64,000 nucleotides of DNA from Lactobacillus sp. CBA3605 (GCF_002970915.1 NZ_CP027190.1:1-64000); one strand, 5' to 3'; counted from the first letter of the stretch, positions 25,236 through 34,810 are shown. Notes: generated by a model not told the origin, from the sequence alone. Program-made: numbers and translations.

Positions 25236-25467
25236 AAAACCAACCTTTGAAGCAAATTTAACTAATTTAGAAACAATCGTTAACCAATTAGAACAAGGCG
25301 ATGTGCCATTAGAACAAGCCTTAGATCAATTTCAAAAAGGGGTAGCGTTAAGTCAACAATTACAAGCAACCCTAGAAGGGGCCGAAAAGACCCTGACTAA
25401 AATGATGGATGAAAATGGAAATGAAGTTCCATTTGAACAAGCGAAAGCGCCAGACACTAATGAATAA
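25228..25467 (+). CDS. xseB: Exodeoxyribonuclease VII small subunit
   Basis: 79 residues. Helical partner of XseA, several copies bind each large subunit. Shows FEANLTNLETIVNQLE and ALDQFQKGV...AEKTL family pattern. ATG at 25228 has TGGAGGAAAAA upstream; the frame is open further left only as a shadow of xseA. Its last eight bases overlap ispA. Confidence 0.96.
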   Translation: MAEKPTFEANLTNLETIVNQLEQGDVPLEQALDQFQKGVALSQQLQATLEGAEKTLTKMMDENGNEVPFEQAKAPDTNE

Positions 25468-26350
25468 GCAAGTTTTAGCAGATTTTGAAGCAGCTTGGGT
25501 GCCACGAATCAATGCCTATCTAGATGAGCAGTTGCAGCAAGTTAGCGATCAAGATCAACTAACGGCGGCCATGCGTTATTCGGTATTGGCTGGTGGCAAA
25601 CGACTACGACCGTTATTAACGTTGGCGGTTTTAACCGCTTTTGAGCAACCCATTACTGCTAAGGAATTACGGGCCAGTGTGGCGGTTGAACTCATGCATA
25701 CTTATTCGTTGATTCATGATGATTTACCAGCAATGGATAATGACCGGTTGCGCCGGGGTCAACTGACGAATCATGTGAAGTTTGGCGAAGATTTGGCGAT
25801 TCTGGCAGGTGATGCCTTGCAACCCCTGACATTTCAATGGTTAGCTGACAGTCAATTATCTGCGGCAATGATTGCCCAACTGACCCTGGCATTGGCGCAA
25901 GCAACGGGACCTAAAGGGATGGTTGCGGGGCAGGTTGCGGATGTGACTGGTGCGGGCATTCAGTTACCACTTGCGGTGCTACAACAATTACATCGTGAAA
26001 AAACCGGTGCTTTGATTCACTATGCTGTCGTCGCTGGGAGTATTCAAGCGACCGTGACTGGACCTATTCAAGCGGCATTATTAGCCTTTGCGGATGCATT
26101 TGGCTTAGCTTTTCAAATTTATGATGATATTTTAGATGTGACCAGCACTCCGGCAGCCATGGGGAAAGCGACGCATAAAGATGCGCAGGAGCATAAGAAT
26201 ACTTATCCCGGACTATTGGGATTAGTAGGTGCTAAAAGTGCTTTAAAACAAGCATTGAATCAAGCTCAAAACGCTTTAAAGCAGGCCGAAACGTTGAGTC
26301 AACGTGATTTAGGATTATTGGCTGCATTTTTAACATATTTTACGAATTAG
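25460..26350 (+). CDS. ispA: Polyprenyl synthetase (farnesyl/geranylgeranyl diphosphate synthase)
   Basis: 296 residues. Condenses isopentenyl units to C15 (or C20) diphosphate for undecaprenyl phosphate and menaquinone side chains. First Asp-rich motif HDDLPAMDND (about 81-90) and second YDDILD (about 222-227) are intact; GGKRLRP lies near 43-49. ATG at 25460 overlaps the xseB stop and lacks a strong ribosome site, so it is probably coupled. Product chain length is inferred from the small-residue spacing and context only. Confidence 0.94.
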   Translation: MNKQVLADFEAAWVPRINAYLDEQLQQVSDQDQLTAAMRYSVLAGGKRLRPLLTLAVLTAFEQPITAKELRASVAVELMHTYSLIHDDLPAMDNDRLRRGQLTNHVKFGEDLAILAGDALQPLTFQWLADSQLSAAMIAQLTLALAQATGPKGMVAGQVADVTGAGIQLPLAVLQQLHREKTGALIHYAVVAGSIQATVTGPIQAALLAFADAFGLAFQIYDDILDVTSTPAAMGKATHKDAQEHKNTYPGLLGLVGAKSALKQALNQAQNALKQAETLSQRDLGLLAAFLTYFTN

Positions 26351-26364
26351 AGGACTTAATCAAG

Positions 26365-27180
26365 ATGGAAAAAGAACGGATTGATGTGTTATTGGTTCAG
26401 CAGGGCCTATTCGATACGCGTGAAAAGGCCAAACGAGCCGTGATGGCGGGTGAAATTCTCGGTGTAAATGAAGAACGTTTAGATAAACCGGGCGTTAAAA
26501 TTCCAGTAACGACTGAGTTACACTTAAAGGGAAAACCGATGCCATATGTGTCCCGCGGTGGGTTAAAACTTGAACGGGCGTTAAAGAGTTTCGCCATCGA
26601 CGTGACGGATCGTACAGTGTTAGATATTGGCTCCTCTACGGGTGGTTTCACGGATGTCATGCTGCAAAGTGGAGCAAAGATGAGTTATGCGTTAGATGTC
26701 GGCAGTAACCAGTTAGTCTGGAAGTTGCGGCAAGATCCACGCGTGGTCGTTATGGAACACACTAATTTTCGATACAGTAAGTTAGCGGACTTTACGCAAG
26801 GCCGGCCTAACTTTGCATCTATCGATGTTTCCTTCATTTCATTACATCTCATTTTGCCACCCCTCCATGCTATTATTGAGCCAGGAGGCGACGTGGTTGC
26901 ATTGATCAAACCTCAGTTTGAGGCTGGTCGCGAGAATGTCGGTAAGCACGGCATTGTTCGTGATCCGGCCGTGCACACGGCGGTGTTGAACGATATCGTC
27001 ACGTTTGCGCGTGATGCGGGCTATAATGTCTTAGGCTTGGATCATTCGCCAATCAAGGGTGGCGAAGGTAATATTGAATTTTTAATCCATTTACAAGCAA
27101 CTGATGAACCGGCGACAGTTGCGCCCACGGTCTCTATCGAACGGACGCAGCAAGCCGCATACGACCAGTTGAATAAGTAA
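26365..27180 (+). CDS. tlyA: TlyA family rRNA methyltransferase (S4 plus FtsJ-like domains)
   Basis: 271 residues. N-terminal S4 RNA-binding domain (about 4-65) followed by a Rossmann methyltransferase with LDIGSSTGGFTDV as SAM motif (about 85-97), and D/K residues in IDVSFISL and ALIKPQFE. TlyA 2'-O-methylates 16S and/or 23S rRNA; formerly annotated as haemolysin. Genomic order ispA-tlyA-argR-recN is widely conserved in Firmicutes. Confidence 0.93.
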   Translation: MEKERIDVLLVQQGLFDTREKAKRAVMAGEILGVNEERLDKPGVKIPVTTELHLKGKPMPYVSRGGLKLERALKSFAIDVTDRTVLDIGSSTGGFTDVMLQSGAKMSYALDVGSNQLVWKLRQDPRVVVMEHTNFRYSKLADFTQGRPNFASIDVSFISLHLILPPLHAIIEPGGDVVALIKPQFEAGRENVGKHGIVRDPAVHTAVLNDIVTFARDAGYNVLGLDHSPIKGGEGNIEFLIHLQATDEPATVAPTVSIERTQQAAYDQLNK

Positions 27181-27266
27181 CGGATTTTCAAATCCAGTCT
27201 TTCATATTTATGCAAAATAGCTTATTATGTGAGTATAGATATGACTAAGACGCCGGGGGTGATCGG

Positions 27267-27725
27267 GTGAAAAAGCAAGAACGCCAACGCTACATTAAAC
27301 GATTATTAAGTTCAAAAGAAATTGAACGACAAGAAGACTTTGTCAGCTTATTACGTGCGGAAAATATTGATGTGACGCAAGCCACGATTTCTAGAGATAT
27401 TAAAGACATGCAACTGGTAAAAGTTCCCTCGGTGACGGGTGGCTATCGTTACAGTATGCCAGTGCAAAAAAAGATGGATACTGAAAAGAAACTCAAGCGG
27501 ACCTTGAAAGATGCCTACATTTCGTATGCGACGCAAGACAAGTTTGTGTTAATTAAGGTTTTACCAGGTAATGGTCCGGCTTTAGCGGCACTGGTTGAAG
27601 CCATGCATTATGAGAACGTTTTTGGGACTTTGGGTGATGATGCCACTGTTCTAATTATTTGTAAATCACTGGCGGCAACGCTAGAATTACAACAAACCAT
27701 CCAACGATTATTAAGCGATAACTAG
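27267..27725 (+). CDS. argR: Arginine repressor family regulator (ArgR/AhrC)
   Basis: 152 residues. Winged-helix DNA-binding domain at 1-70 (QATISRDIKDMQL recognition helix), C-terminal oligomerisation/arginine-binding domain with GNGPALAALVE and GTLGDDATVLIIC. The GDD arginine-contact motif is present. Lactobacilli often carry several ArgR paralogues; this is the copy linked to recN. GTG start after CCGGGGGTGAT. No arg genes are nearby, so targets are elsewhere. Confidence 0.92.
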   Translation: MKKQERQRYIKRLLSSKEIERQEDFVSLLRAENIDVTQATISRDIKDMQLVKVPSVTGGYRYSMPVQKKMDTEKKLKRTLKDAYISYATQDKFVLIKVLPGNGPALAALVEAMHYENVFGTLGDDATVLIICKSLAATLELQQTIQRLLSDN

Positions 27726-27735
27726 GTTATCATTG

Positions 27736-27770
27736 GGCCTGCTCACATTGCCGTGGCAGGTCGTTTTTTA
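27736..27770 (+). terminator. Terminator between argR and recN
   Basis: CCTGC-T-CAC pairs with GTG-GCAGG (one bulge), followed by TCGTTTTTTA. recN therefore has partly separate expression. Confidence 0.7.
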
Positions 27771-27786
27771 TAGGGAGGAAACTGCG

Positions 27787-29481
27787 GTGTTACAAGAACT
27801 ATCAATTACTAACTTTGCTATTATTGAACACTTGGACATTGCCTTTGAAGCTGGCATGACCGTCTTAACCGGTGAGACTGGGGCTGGTAAATCAATTATT
27901 ATTGATGCAGTCGGGCTGCTAGCTGGTGGTCGGGGGTCCCAAGAATTTATTCGGACTGGCGCAGATAAAGCCATCTTACAAGGCATGTTTATCTTGCCAA
28001 AAACGGGCAATACGGCGCAACTCTTAGATGCAGCCGGCATTGACCATGCTGATAATACGGTAATTCTGCAACGTGAGATTGCCAAAAGTGGGCGTAATAC
28101 CTGTCGCATTAATGGCATGTTAGTCAATACGACCACGCTTAAGCAAATTGGCGAAACGATTGTCGACATTCACGGTCAAAATGAACATCAAGAGTTGATG
28201 CAGCCAGAGAAACATTTAGGGTTGTTAGATGAATTTGCAGCGGCTAAAATTCGCAAGTTAAAGCAACAGTACGCGCAACAATATGAAGACTATCAACAGT
28301 TGAATCAGGAATTACGAAAAAAGAATGCCAATGAAAAAGAGTGGGCCCAACGGTTAGATATGCTGAATTTTCAAGTTGACGAAATTTCAGCGGCCCAAGT
28401 TAAAGTTGGCGAAGAAGCCGATTTAACAGCGGAACGCGACCGTTTAGACAATTATCAGACCATTAATCAGGCGTTGCAGCAAAGTTATAGTTTATTGGCA
28501 GCTGGGGAAGAAACGACCGGAGCCGTGGATATGGTTGGTGAGGTGATGCATGCCTTAGATCCAATCGCAACCCTTGATCCCGCTTTCAATGAAATTGCTG
28601 TCAATGTAAAAAATGCCTTTTATGCGCTTCAGGACGCATCTGGTCAAGTTTCTAATCAATTGGATTTACAGGAATTTGATGAGGGACGGTTAGATGAGTT
28701 AGAACAACGGTTAGATGTTTTAAGTCAATTGAAACGTAAATACGGTGATTCTGAACAACAGATTTTGGATTATTATCAAAAGATTGCGACCGAATTGGCT
28801 AAAATGACGGATTCTGAAGAAAACAGTGAAGATTTAGATCAACGGGTTGCGGATCAGCAGGCTGAGTTATTAAAAACTGGGCAGGCTTTGTCAGATAAAC
28901 GCCGGGCGTGTGCCAAAACATTGCAGCGACAAATCCATCAAGAATTAAAAGATCTTTATATGGATAAGGCAATTTTTGAAGTGCGGTTTAAGCCGACTAA
29001 TGGCCAGATTTTTCGGAGTGGATTAGATCGGGTTGAATTTTATATTCAAACCAATCCGGGTGAACGAATGCGGCCATTAGCGAAGATTGCGTCCGGAGGC
29101 GAACTTTCACGGATGATGTTGGCGTTAAAAACCATTTTTTCTGAATCACAAGGGATTACGAGTATTATTTTTGATGAAGTGGATACGGGTGTTAGTGGGC
29201 GAGTTGCCCAAGCGATTGCTGAAAAAATCAGTGGTATCGCACAATTTTCACAAGTATTATGTATTACTCATCTGCCACAAGTGGCGGCGATGAGTGACCA
29301 TCACTATTTTATTGCTAAAAAAATTACGGGTCAGCGGACTAAAACTAGTGTATCAAAATTAGCTCATCCTGCTCGCGTGCAAGAATTAGCACGGATGTTA
29401 GCTGGGACGAAGGTCACTAAATTATCATTAGAACATGCAGAAGAGTTATTACGTTTGGCCGGAGAAGCTAAAGCTAATTAG
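27787..29481 (+). CDS. recN: DNA repair protein RecN
   Basis: 564 residues, SMC-like. Early sensor of double-strand breaks. Walker A GETGAGKS at about 30-37, coiled-coil arms at about 150-380, ABC signature ASGGELSRMML near 437-447 and Walker B IIFDEVDTG near 463-471. GTG at 27787 preceded by GGGAGGAAACTGCG; upstream in-frame codons run through the argR terminator and are not used. No clear LexA box was found ahead of it. Confidence 0.96.
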   Translation: MLQELSITNFAIIEHLDIAFEAGMTVLTGETGAGKSIIIDAVGLLAGGRGSQEFIRTGADKAILQGMFILPKTGNTAQLLDAAGIDHADNTVILQREIAKSGRNTCRINGMLVNTTTLKQIGETIVDIHGQNEHQELMQPEKHLGLLDEFAAAKIRKLKQQYAQQYEDYQQLNQELRKKNANEKEWAQRLDMLNFQVDEISAAQVKVGEEADLTAERDRLDNYQTINQALQQSYSLLAAGEETTGAVDMVGEVMHALDPIATLDPAFNEIAVNVKNAFYALQDASGQVSNQLDLQEFDEGRLDELEQRLDVLSQLKRKYGDSEQQILDYYQKIATELAKMTDSEENSEDLDQRVADQQAELLKTGQALSDKRRACAKTLQRQIHQELKDLYMDKAIFEVRFKPTNGQIFRSGLDRVEFYIQTNPGERMRPLAKIASGGELSRMMLALKTIFSESQGITSIIFDEVDTGVSGRVAQAIAEKISGIAQFSQVLCITHLPQVAAMSDHHYFIAKKITGQRTKTSVSKLAHPARVQELARMLAGTKVTKLSLEHAEELLRLAGEAKAN

Positions 29482-29675
29482 CCAAGTTAGGTCAGGTAAA
29501 ATTTAAATAATCATGGTTTTTTTAATCGCGTTCAACCGGTACTGTTGACTGCAATCCAGCGGGGTCGGGTGGTTAATTAGATTTCGAGTTGTTTGCAATT
29601 TGGTTTCATTATAAGTTATCCTTTATTAAGCACTGCTTTAGAAAGTTAATTAAAAAATTAAAAAAGATTGGAGCG

Positions 29676-30905
29676 ATGAGGTTGTTTCTAACAATGGAAC
29701 ATTTGAACAAAACTTATCCCGGGGGCAAGATTGCTGTCGAAGATTTTAACTTAGAAATTGAAAAAGGTGAATTTATCTGCTTCATCGGGACGTCTGGTTC
29801 TGGTAAGACGACGACGATGCGAATGATTAATCGGATGCTCAGTCAAACGACTGGGACCATTAAATTAGATGGGAAAGATATTGGCCAACTTGATCCGGTG
29901 AAGTTACGTCGCAAAATTGGTTATGTCATTCAAAATATTGGTTTAATGCCCCATTTAACAATTCGCGACAATATTACATTGGTCCCGAAATTATTAAAAT
30001 GGTCGCAAGATAAAATGAATGAACGGGCCGAAGAAATGATTAAACTGGTTGAATTACCAGAAGAGTTTTTAGATCGGTATCCTTCCGAATTATCCGGTGG
30101 GCAACAGCAACGAATCGGGGTTGTCCGGGCGTTGGCTGCCAATCAAGACTTAGTATTAATGGACGAACCATTTGGGGCGCTAGACCCGATTACGCGTGAA
30201 GCGTTGCAAGATTTGGTTAAAGACTTGCAAGAACGATTGGGTAAAACCTTTGTGTTTGTTACCCATGATATGGACGAAGCCTTGAAGCTTGCTACTCGAA
30301 TTGTCATTATGGATGGCGGTAAGATTATGCAAGTTGATACGCCAGATGGCATTTTGCGCCACCCTGCAAATGAATTTGTTGAGAATTTAATCGGGAAAGA
30401 CCGTTTGATCCAAGCACGTCCAAGTATTACAACGGTTGGTCAGGTTATGTTAAAGAACCCAATTTCAACGACACCGGGCAAGTCTTTAACGGCCGCATTA
30501 CGCTTAATGCATGAAAAACGAGTTGATTCACTCTTGGTAACGGACGAAGCGAACATTCTAAAAGGGATGATTGGCATTGAAGATGTGGATTACAGCTTCA
30601 ATTCTGCGACGAGTGTTGATGATATTATGACTCGTGATATTTTCTATGTTCAATCTAATTCGTTAATTCGCGATACGGTTGAACGGATTTTGAAGCGCGG
30701 CTTTAAGAACATTCCTGTAGTTGACGATCAACATCGTTTAGTTGGGATTGTTACGCGGGCGACCCTGGTCGATATTGTGTACGATGCGCTTTGGGGTGAC
30801 GAAGAAGAAGATGAAGAAACGAATAACATCCATCATCACAATGATGAAGTAGCGGCAACTTCAGAGGCCTCTCAAACGACTACTGAAGGCGGTGATCAGC
30901 AATGA
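29676..30905 (+). CDS. opuA: Quaternary-amine ABC transporter ATP-binding protein
   Basis: ATPase of a glycine betaine/carnitine/choline uptake system. Walker [10 protein letters not shown], signature LSGGQQQR and Walker B LVLMDEPF are intact; the C-terminus carries two CBS domains (about residues 255-375), which in OpuA-type systems sense ionic strength, then an acidic/His tail. Start uncertain: ATG 29676 (ribosome site too close), TTG 29682 (TTGGAG eight bases upstream) and ATG 29694 are all possible. Overlaps opuB by four bases. Confidence 0.93.
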   Translation: MRLFLTMEHLNKTYPGGKIAVEDFNLEIEKGEFICFIGTSGSGKTTTMRMINRMLSQTTGTIKLDGKDIGQLDPVKLRRKIGYVIQNIGLMPHLTIRDNITLVPKLLKWSQDKMNERAEEMIKLVELPEEFLDRYPSELSGGQQQRIGVVRALAANQDLVLMDEPFGALDPITREALQDLVKDLQERLGKTFVFVTHDMDEALKLATRIVIMDGGKIMQVDTPDGILRHPANEFVENLIGKDRLIQARPSITTVGQVMLKNPISTTPGKSLTAALRLMHEKRVDSLLVTDEANILKGMIGIEDVDYSFNSATSVDDIMTRDIFYVQSNSLIRDTVERILKRGFKNIPVVDDQHRLVGIVTRATLVDIVYDALWGDEEEDEETNNIHHHNDEVAATSEASQTTTEGGDQQ

Positions 30906-31531
30906 TCACGTTTCTACAAAATTATGGCGGTCAGCTACTGCTTAAAACTTGGCAACATCTCTATATTTCAGCGATTTCGCTGGCTTTAGGGATTTTAGTA
31001 GCGGTACCGTTAGGGATTTTATTGACGCGGACAAAAGCCATCTCCGGTTTTGTGATGGCAATTGCTAGTATGCTTCAGACGATTCCAGCCATGGCCTTGT
31101 TGGCGCTCATGATTCCGTTTTTCGGAATTGGGGCAGTTCCAGCCATCATTGCGCTGTTCATTTATTCATTACTTCCTATTCTACGGAATACGTATTTAGG
31201 GATGGAGGATGTTAATCCAGCACTGATTGATGCGGCTAAAGGGATGGGGATGACCTCTTGGCAGTCGATTATTAAAGTTGAACTACCGATGGCTGCACCG
31301 GTTATTATGGCCGGAATTCGGTTATCAGCGACTTATGTGATTGCTTGGGCTGCGTTAGCATCATACATTGGCGCCGGCGGTTTAGGTGACTTTATTTTTA
31401 ATGGGTTGAATTTATATCGGACCGATTTAATCTTAGGTGGGTCGATTCCAGTTATCATCTTGGCCTTAATTGTCGATTGGTTGTTGGGTAAGCTTGAAGC
31501 TGCAGTGACCCCACGAACGACACAGGCGTAA
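30902..31531 (+). CDS. opuB: Quaternary-amine ABC transporter permease
   Basis: 209 residues, about five membrane spans, BPD_transp_1 fold. EAA-type coupling loop at about 112-130 ([14 protein letters not shown]). Paired with the second permease opuD to form a heterodimeric channel. ATGA overlap with opuA. Confidence 0.92.
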   Translation: MITFLQNYGGQLLLKTWQHLYISAISLALGILVAVPLGILLTRTKAISGFVMAIASMLQTIPAMALLALMIPFFGIGAVPAIIALFIYSLLPILRNTYLGMEDVNPALIDAAKGMGMTSWQSIIKVELPMAAPVIMAGIRLSATYVIAWAALASYIGAGGLGDFIFNGLNLYRTDLILGGSIPVIILALIVDWLLGKLEAAVTPRTTQA

Positions 31532-31543
31532 GGAGGAAACGAC

Positions 31544-32479
31544 ATGCGAAAATTTAAAAAATGGCTCCTTGGGTTAATCGCCGCCGCTTCCAGTGCGTTA
31601 TTGTTAGCAGGGTGTGGTTTTCCAGGGTTATCAGGAACATCGAGTGATACGGTACGAATTGCCGCCCAAAATACGACAGAACAACAAATCATGGCCTATG
31701 TGATTCAAGACATGATTGGGCACTATTCGAATTTAAATACGACCATTATTAATAACTTAGGTTCAGGAACGGTTAGTTTTAATGCTTTGAAAAATGACCA
31801 AGCGGACATTTCATCGATTCGATTTACCGGGACGGATTTAACGACAATTTTGGGTGAAAAAGTTGAGCGGGGACAAACCAAAAAGACCGATGCGAAAGTT
31901 AAACGGTTGTTTAATTCTAAATATCAAATGACCTACTTCCCATCTTATGGTTTTGCGGATACTTATGCCTTTATGGTGACGCAACAAACTGCTAAGAAGT
32001 ATCATCTGAATACGATTAGTGACATGAAAAAGGTTGCGTCCAAGTTAACAGTCGGGCTTGATCAAACTTGGCTAGAACGAAAGGGTGACGGCTACGACGC
32101 CTTTAAGACGTTGTATGGTTATCAATTCGGTAAGACGTATCCAATGCAGATTGGGTTAGTGTATGATGCATTGGAATCAGGTAAAATGGATGCTATTTTA
32201 GGGTATTCTACTGATGGTCGGATTGGCAGTTATGACTTAAAAATCTTAAAAGATGATAAGAGCTTCTTCCCACCATACAATGCAAGTGCAGTAGCAACGA
32301 ATAAGATACTCAAAGAATATCCACAATTAAAGCCGATTTTATCGCGTTTGAATGGTAAAATCAGTTTAAAGACGATGCAAAGTTTGAACTATAAAGTTGA
32401 CAATAACTTAGTTGAACCTGAAGTTGTTGCCAAACAGTTCCTCGAAAAAAATAATTACTTTGAAGGGAGTGGCAAGTAA
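31544..32479 (+). CDS. opuC: Quaternary-amine ABC transporter substrate-binding lipoprotein
   Basis: 311 residues. Lipoprotein signal with basic start and lipobox LLAGC (Cys25), then OpuAC-type binding domain. Anchored outside the membrane, delivers betaine/carnitine/choline to the permeases. Aromatic residues for cation-pi binding are plausible (several Tyr/Phe in 120-200) but cannot be assigned by eye. AAGGAGGAAA ribosome site. Stop overlaps the opuD start by one base. Confidence 0.93.
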   Translation: MRKFKKWLLGLIAAASSALLLAGCGFPGLSGTSSDTVRIAAQNTTEQQIMAYVIQDMIGHYSNLNTTIINNLGSGTVSFNALKNDQADISSIRFTGTDLTTILGEKVERGQTKKTDAKVKRLFNSKYQMTYFPSYGFADTYAFMVTQQTAKKYHLNTISDMKKVASKLTVGLDQTWLERKGDGYDAFKTLYGYQFGKTYPMQIGLVYDALESGKMDAILGYSTDGRIGSYDLKILKDDKSFFPPYNASAVATNKILKEYPQLKPILSRLNGKISLKTMQSLNYKVDNNLVEPEVVAKQFLEKNNYFEGSGK

Positions 32480-33132
32480 TGGCTAATATGAACATGTTGC
32501 AACAATTAATTTATTACTACGAGCAAAATGGTGCATATGTCCTTAGTCAATTCTCGCGGCACTTTTTAATTTCAATTTACGGGGTGCTCTTTGCAGCAAT
32601 TGTTGGGATTCCAATTGGGATTTTTATTGCACATCATAGTAAATTAAGTGCGACCGTCATTGCGATTGCAAATGTTATTCAGACGGTGCCGTCGTTAGCG
32701 ATGTTGTCGATTATTATGATTGGATTGGGGCTTGGCGTGAATACCGTCATTGTGACTGTCTTCTTGTATGCCTTACTGCCAATTATTAAGAACACGTATA
32801 CCGGGATGTTGAATGTTGATCCTAGTGTTTTGGATTCTGGTAAAGGGATGGGGATGACCCGTTGGCAGATTTTACGAATTGTCGAATTACCGTTATCATT
32901 ATCAGTTATCATGGCTGGGTTACGGAATGCCTTAGTACTAGCGATTGGGATTACTGCGATTGGGACTTTCGTGGGTGCTGGTGGTTTAGGGGATATCATT
33001 ATTCGAGGGACTAATGCTACGAATGGTGGTGCCATTATCCTTGCCGGAGCCTTGCCAACTGCTTTAATGGCAATTATCTCCGATGCGATTCTTGGTTGGA
33101 TTGAAAAGAAAGCTGATCCAACTCAGAAATAG
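32479..33132 (+). CDS. opuD: Quaternary-amine ABC transporter permease (second)
   Basis: 217 residues, about five spans, same family as opuB, coupling loop DSGKGMGMTRWQIL at about 118-131. Completes the opuABCD operon; two permeases and a separate binding protein correspond to the OpuC-type arrangement of Bacillus. Ends before a long hairpin terminator. Confidence 0.92.
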   Translation: MANMNMLQQLIYYYEQNGAYVLSQFSRHFLISIYGVLFAAIVGIPIGIFIAHHSKLSATVIAIANVIQTVPSLAMLSIIMIGLGLGVNTVIVTVFLYALLPIIKNTYTGMLNVDPSVLDSGKGMGMTRWQILRIVELPLSLSVIMAGLRNALVLAIGITAIGTFVGAGGLGDIIIRGTNATNGGAIILAGALPTALMAIISDAILGWIEKKADPTQK

Positions 33133-33141
33133 CTGTAAAAT

Positions 33142-33217
33142 AAAAAGATTGATTTACAGGCGTCAAGTTCTACTCATTCAGGGGAGTAGCTTGAACTGTA
33201 ACATCAATCTTTTTTTG
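33142..33217 (+). terminator. Long two-part hairpin terminator after opuABCD
   Basis: Outer stem AAAAAGATTGAT with ATCAATCTTTTT, continued by TACAG/CTGTA, and inner stem TCAAG..CTACTC with GAGTAG.CTTGA, ending in seven T. About 76 bases, much longer than the other terminators in this window. Confidence 0.85.
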
Positions 33218-33285
33218 TTGCATCGAAAACACCACAGCAATACGCAAGGTTGTATAAACTATGATTTCATCTCTCGATGCAAATA

Positions 33286-33621
33286 TTAGATGCGTTTCAG
33301 GTAGCGAATTTGATCAGCTTCAATAATATGTGTGAGCTGCTGGTCATGATTAACCAAAACTAATTGACCAGAAGCTAAGGTCTTTAAACGACCGTGAATG
33401 TTATAAGGATGAGTTTCGGTTAGGCTTGGTTGCATTTGTAACATAATTGGATAGTGTTTAGCTTGAGCCTGAGTTAAAAACAAAGTTAGTTGAAAGGTCG
33501 GCATCTGAGGTAACAAAGGCACGACGACTTCAGCAGCAGATGTGAATTCATCGAAGAATTGCCGATAAGACGCTTGTAGATTTTTAGAAATATATTTAAG
33601 ATTTGATTGCTTGTTTTGCAT
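33286..33621 (-). CDS. YolD-like protein under SOS (LexA) control
   Basis: 111 residues from the ATG at 33621, which has GAGGTGG five bases upstream; a start 18 bases earlier lacks one. The C-terminal half (about 75-111) shows the YolD-like alternating-strand pattern: NIHGRLKTL, then LVLVN, HIIEADQIRYLKRI. YolD-like proteins are usually encoded next to Y-family polymerases (UvrX/DinB) but none is adjacent here. The promoter is covered by two LexA boxes, so the gene should be induced by DNA damage. Exact role unknown. Confidence 0.7.
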   Translation of the reverse strand: MQNKQSNLKYISKNLQASYRQFFDEFTSAAEVVVPLLPQMPTFQLTLFLTQAQAKHYPIMLQMQPSLTETHPYNIHGRLKTLASGQLVLVNHDQQLTHIIEADQIRYLKRI

Positions 33622-33632
33622 GATAACCACCT

Positions 33633-33646
33633 CGAACATTTGTTTG
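33633..33646 (-). promoter_or_regulatory. LexA (SOS) box 2, between -10 and start
   Basis: CGAAC-ATTT-GTTTG, one mismatch from the Gram-positive LexA palindrome CGAACN4GTTCG. Overlaps the transcript start to ribosome-site region. Confidence 0.65.
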
Positions 33647-33653
33647 TGTTTAT

Positions 33654-33682
33654 ATTATACGAACAAACGTTCTAAAATGCAA
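33654..33682 (-). promoter_or_regulatory. Promoter of the YolD-like gene
   Basis: On the minus strand TTGCAT, 17 bases, TATAAT. The spacer contains LexA box 1. Confidence 0.75.
33660..33673 (-). promoter_or_regulatory. LexA (SOS) box 1, in promoter spacer
   Basis: CGAAC-AAAC-GTTCT, one mismatch from CGAACN4GTTCG, placed between -35 and -10, where LexA would block RNA polymerase. Confidence 0.8.
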
Positions 33683-33743
33683 GTGATATTTTTTGCTTTA
33701 AACGAGTTGAAATATGAAAATCAGGCGTATACCGTGATAAGAC

Positions 33744-33772
33744 TTGCAATCTAGCGTTAAAAAGTGCAAAAT
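33744..33772 (+). promoter_or_regulatory. Candidate promoter of gmk-rpoZ
   Basis: TTGCAA, 17 bases, CAAAAT; moderate match, 38 bases before gmk. Confidence 0.4.
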
Positions 33773-33810
33773 AATCTTTAAAACATATTTAATAAGGGGA
33801 ATTTGCGATC

Positions 33811-34431
33811 ATGGCGAAACAAGGCATGTTAATCGTCTTATCAGGTCCTTCGGGCGTCGGCAAGGGTACCGTCCGTAAGGCAATCTTTGACTCAGATGAT
33901 AACGATTTTCAATATTCAGTCTCAATGACAACTCGGAAAATGCGTCCGGGTGAAGTTGATGGAAAGGACTATTATTTTGTCGCTAAAGATGAATTTGAGG
34001 ATGAAATCAAGAGTGGCGGTATGCTTGAATATGCCAAGTATGTTGACAATTACTATGGGACGCCCTTAAAATATATTAAGCAGTCATTGGCTGCCGGTAA
34101 AGATGTCTTTTTAGAGATTGAAGTTAACGGGGCCATGCAGGTGCGCGAAAAGATGCCTGATGGGGTGTTTATTTTCTTAACACCGCCAGACTTAATGGAA
34201 CTCAAACATCGTATCATTGGTCGTGGGACTGATGATATGACGGTCATCAATAAACGGATGGCCAAAGCTGTCGACGAAATCAAGATGATGCGTAATTACG
34301 ATTATGCGGTTGTTAATGATGAAGTCCCGCTGGCTGCTGAACGGATTAAAGCGATTATTCGCAGCGAACGGTTTAGTGTCAAACGGGTAATGCCTCAATA
34401 CGAAGAAATGTTAGGAGATGCTGAATCTTGA
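33811..34431 (+). CDS. gmk: Guanylate kinase
   Basis: 206 residues. Phosphorylates GMP to GDP. P-loop [10 protein letters not shown] at about 11-20, GMP-binding block [17 protein letters not shown] at about 39-55, and lid GRGTDD. Neighbour rpoZ starts within its stop codon, the common Firmicutes pairing. AAGGGGAA ribosome site. Confidence 0.96.
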   Translation: MAKQGMLIVLSGPSGVGKGTVRKAIFDSDDNDFQYSVSMTTRKMRPGEVDGKDYYFVAKDEFEDEIKSGGMLEYAKYVDNYYGTPLKYIKQSLAAGKDVFLEIEVNGAMQVREKMPDGVFIFLTPPDLMELKHRIIGRGTDDMTVINKRMAKAVDEIKMMRNYDYAVVNDEVPLAAERIKAIIRSERFSVKRVMPQYEEMLGDAES

Positions 34432-34640
34432 TCTTATATCCATCAGTTGATGATTTATTAAAGCAAGTTAATTCACGTTACTCATTGATTATGTTAGCTA
34501 GCAAGCGGGCCCATGAATTAGATGCCGGTGCTGCACCAATGCTTAGCGAATACAAATCAGTTAAAACCATTGGTCGGGCGTTAGAAGAAATTGCGGCCGG
34601 CGACTTAATGATTGATCCTGACGAAACCGATAAGGACTAG
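34428..34640 (+). CDS. rpoZ: RNA polymerase omega subunit
   Basis: 70 residues. Assembles with beta-prime. Begins [10 protein letters not shown] and contains [14 protein letters not shown] and the [13 protein letters not shown] helix, as in Firmicutes omega. TTG start in a TTGA overlap with gmk, so translation is coupled. Followed by a strong terminator. Confidence 0.94.
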   Translation: MILYPSVDDLLKQVNSRYSLIMLASKRAHELDAGAAPMLSEYKSVKTIGRALEEIAAGDLMIDPDETDKD

Positions 34641-34672
34641 TCACGGATTAGCAAAGCGAGTGGGTTCGAGAC

Positions 34673-34703
34673 TTTGGTCTCGAACCTATTTTTTTCGAGC
34701 AAC
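34673..34703 (+). terminator. Terminator after gmk-rpoZ
   Basis: GGTTCGAGAC and GTCTCGAACC, ten perfect pairs, loop TTTG, then TATTTTTTT. Confidence 0.95.
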
Positions 34704-34810
34704 CTTTGGACTTCACCAAACGACTGATTCTTGATACAATCATATCAAGTGTATAATGACTTGTTCATAGGGTAAGTGAACGATAAATTGATTAAAAGGG
34801 CGTGAGCAAA

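Noticed and set aside
27181..27266. ARG box ahead of argR
   Set aside because: The AT-rich stretch has parts resembling an ArgR half-site, but no convincing 18-base palindrome.
29482..29675. Defined osmotic promoter of opuABCD
   Set aside because: The AT-rich 190-base gap must hold the promoter, but several weak -35/-10 pairs compete and none stands out.
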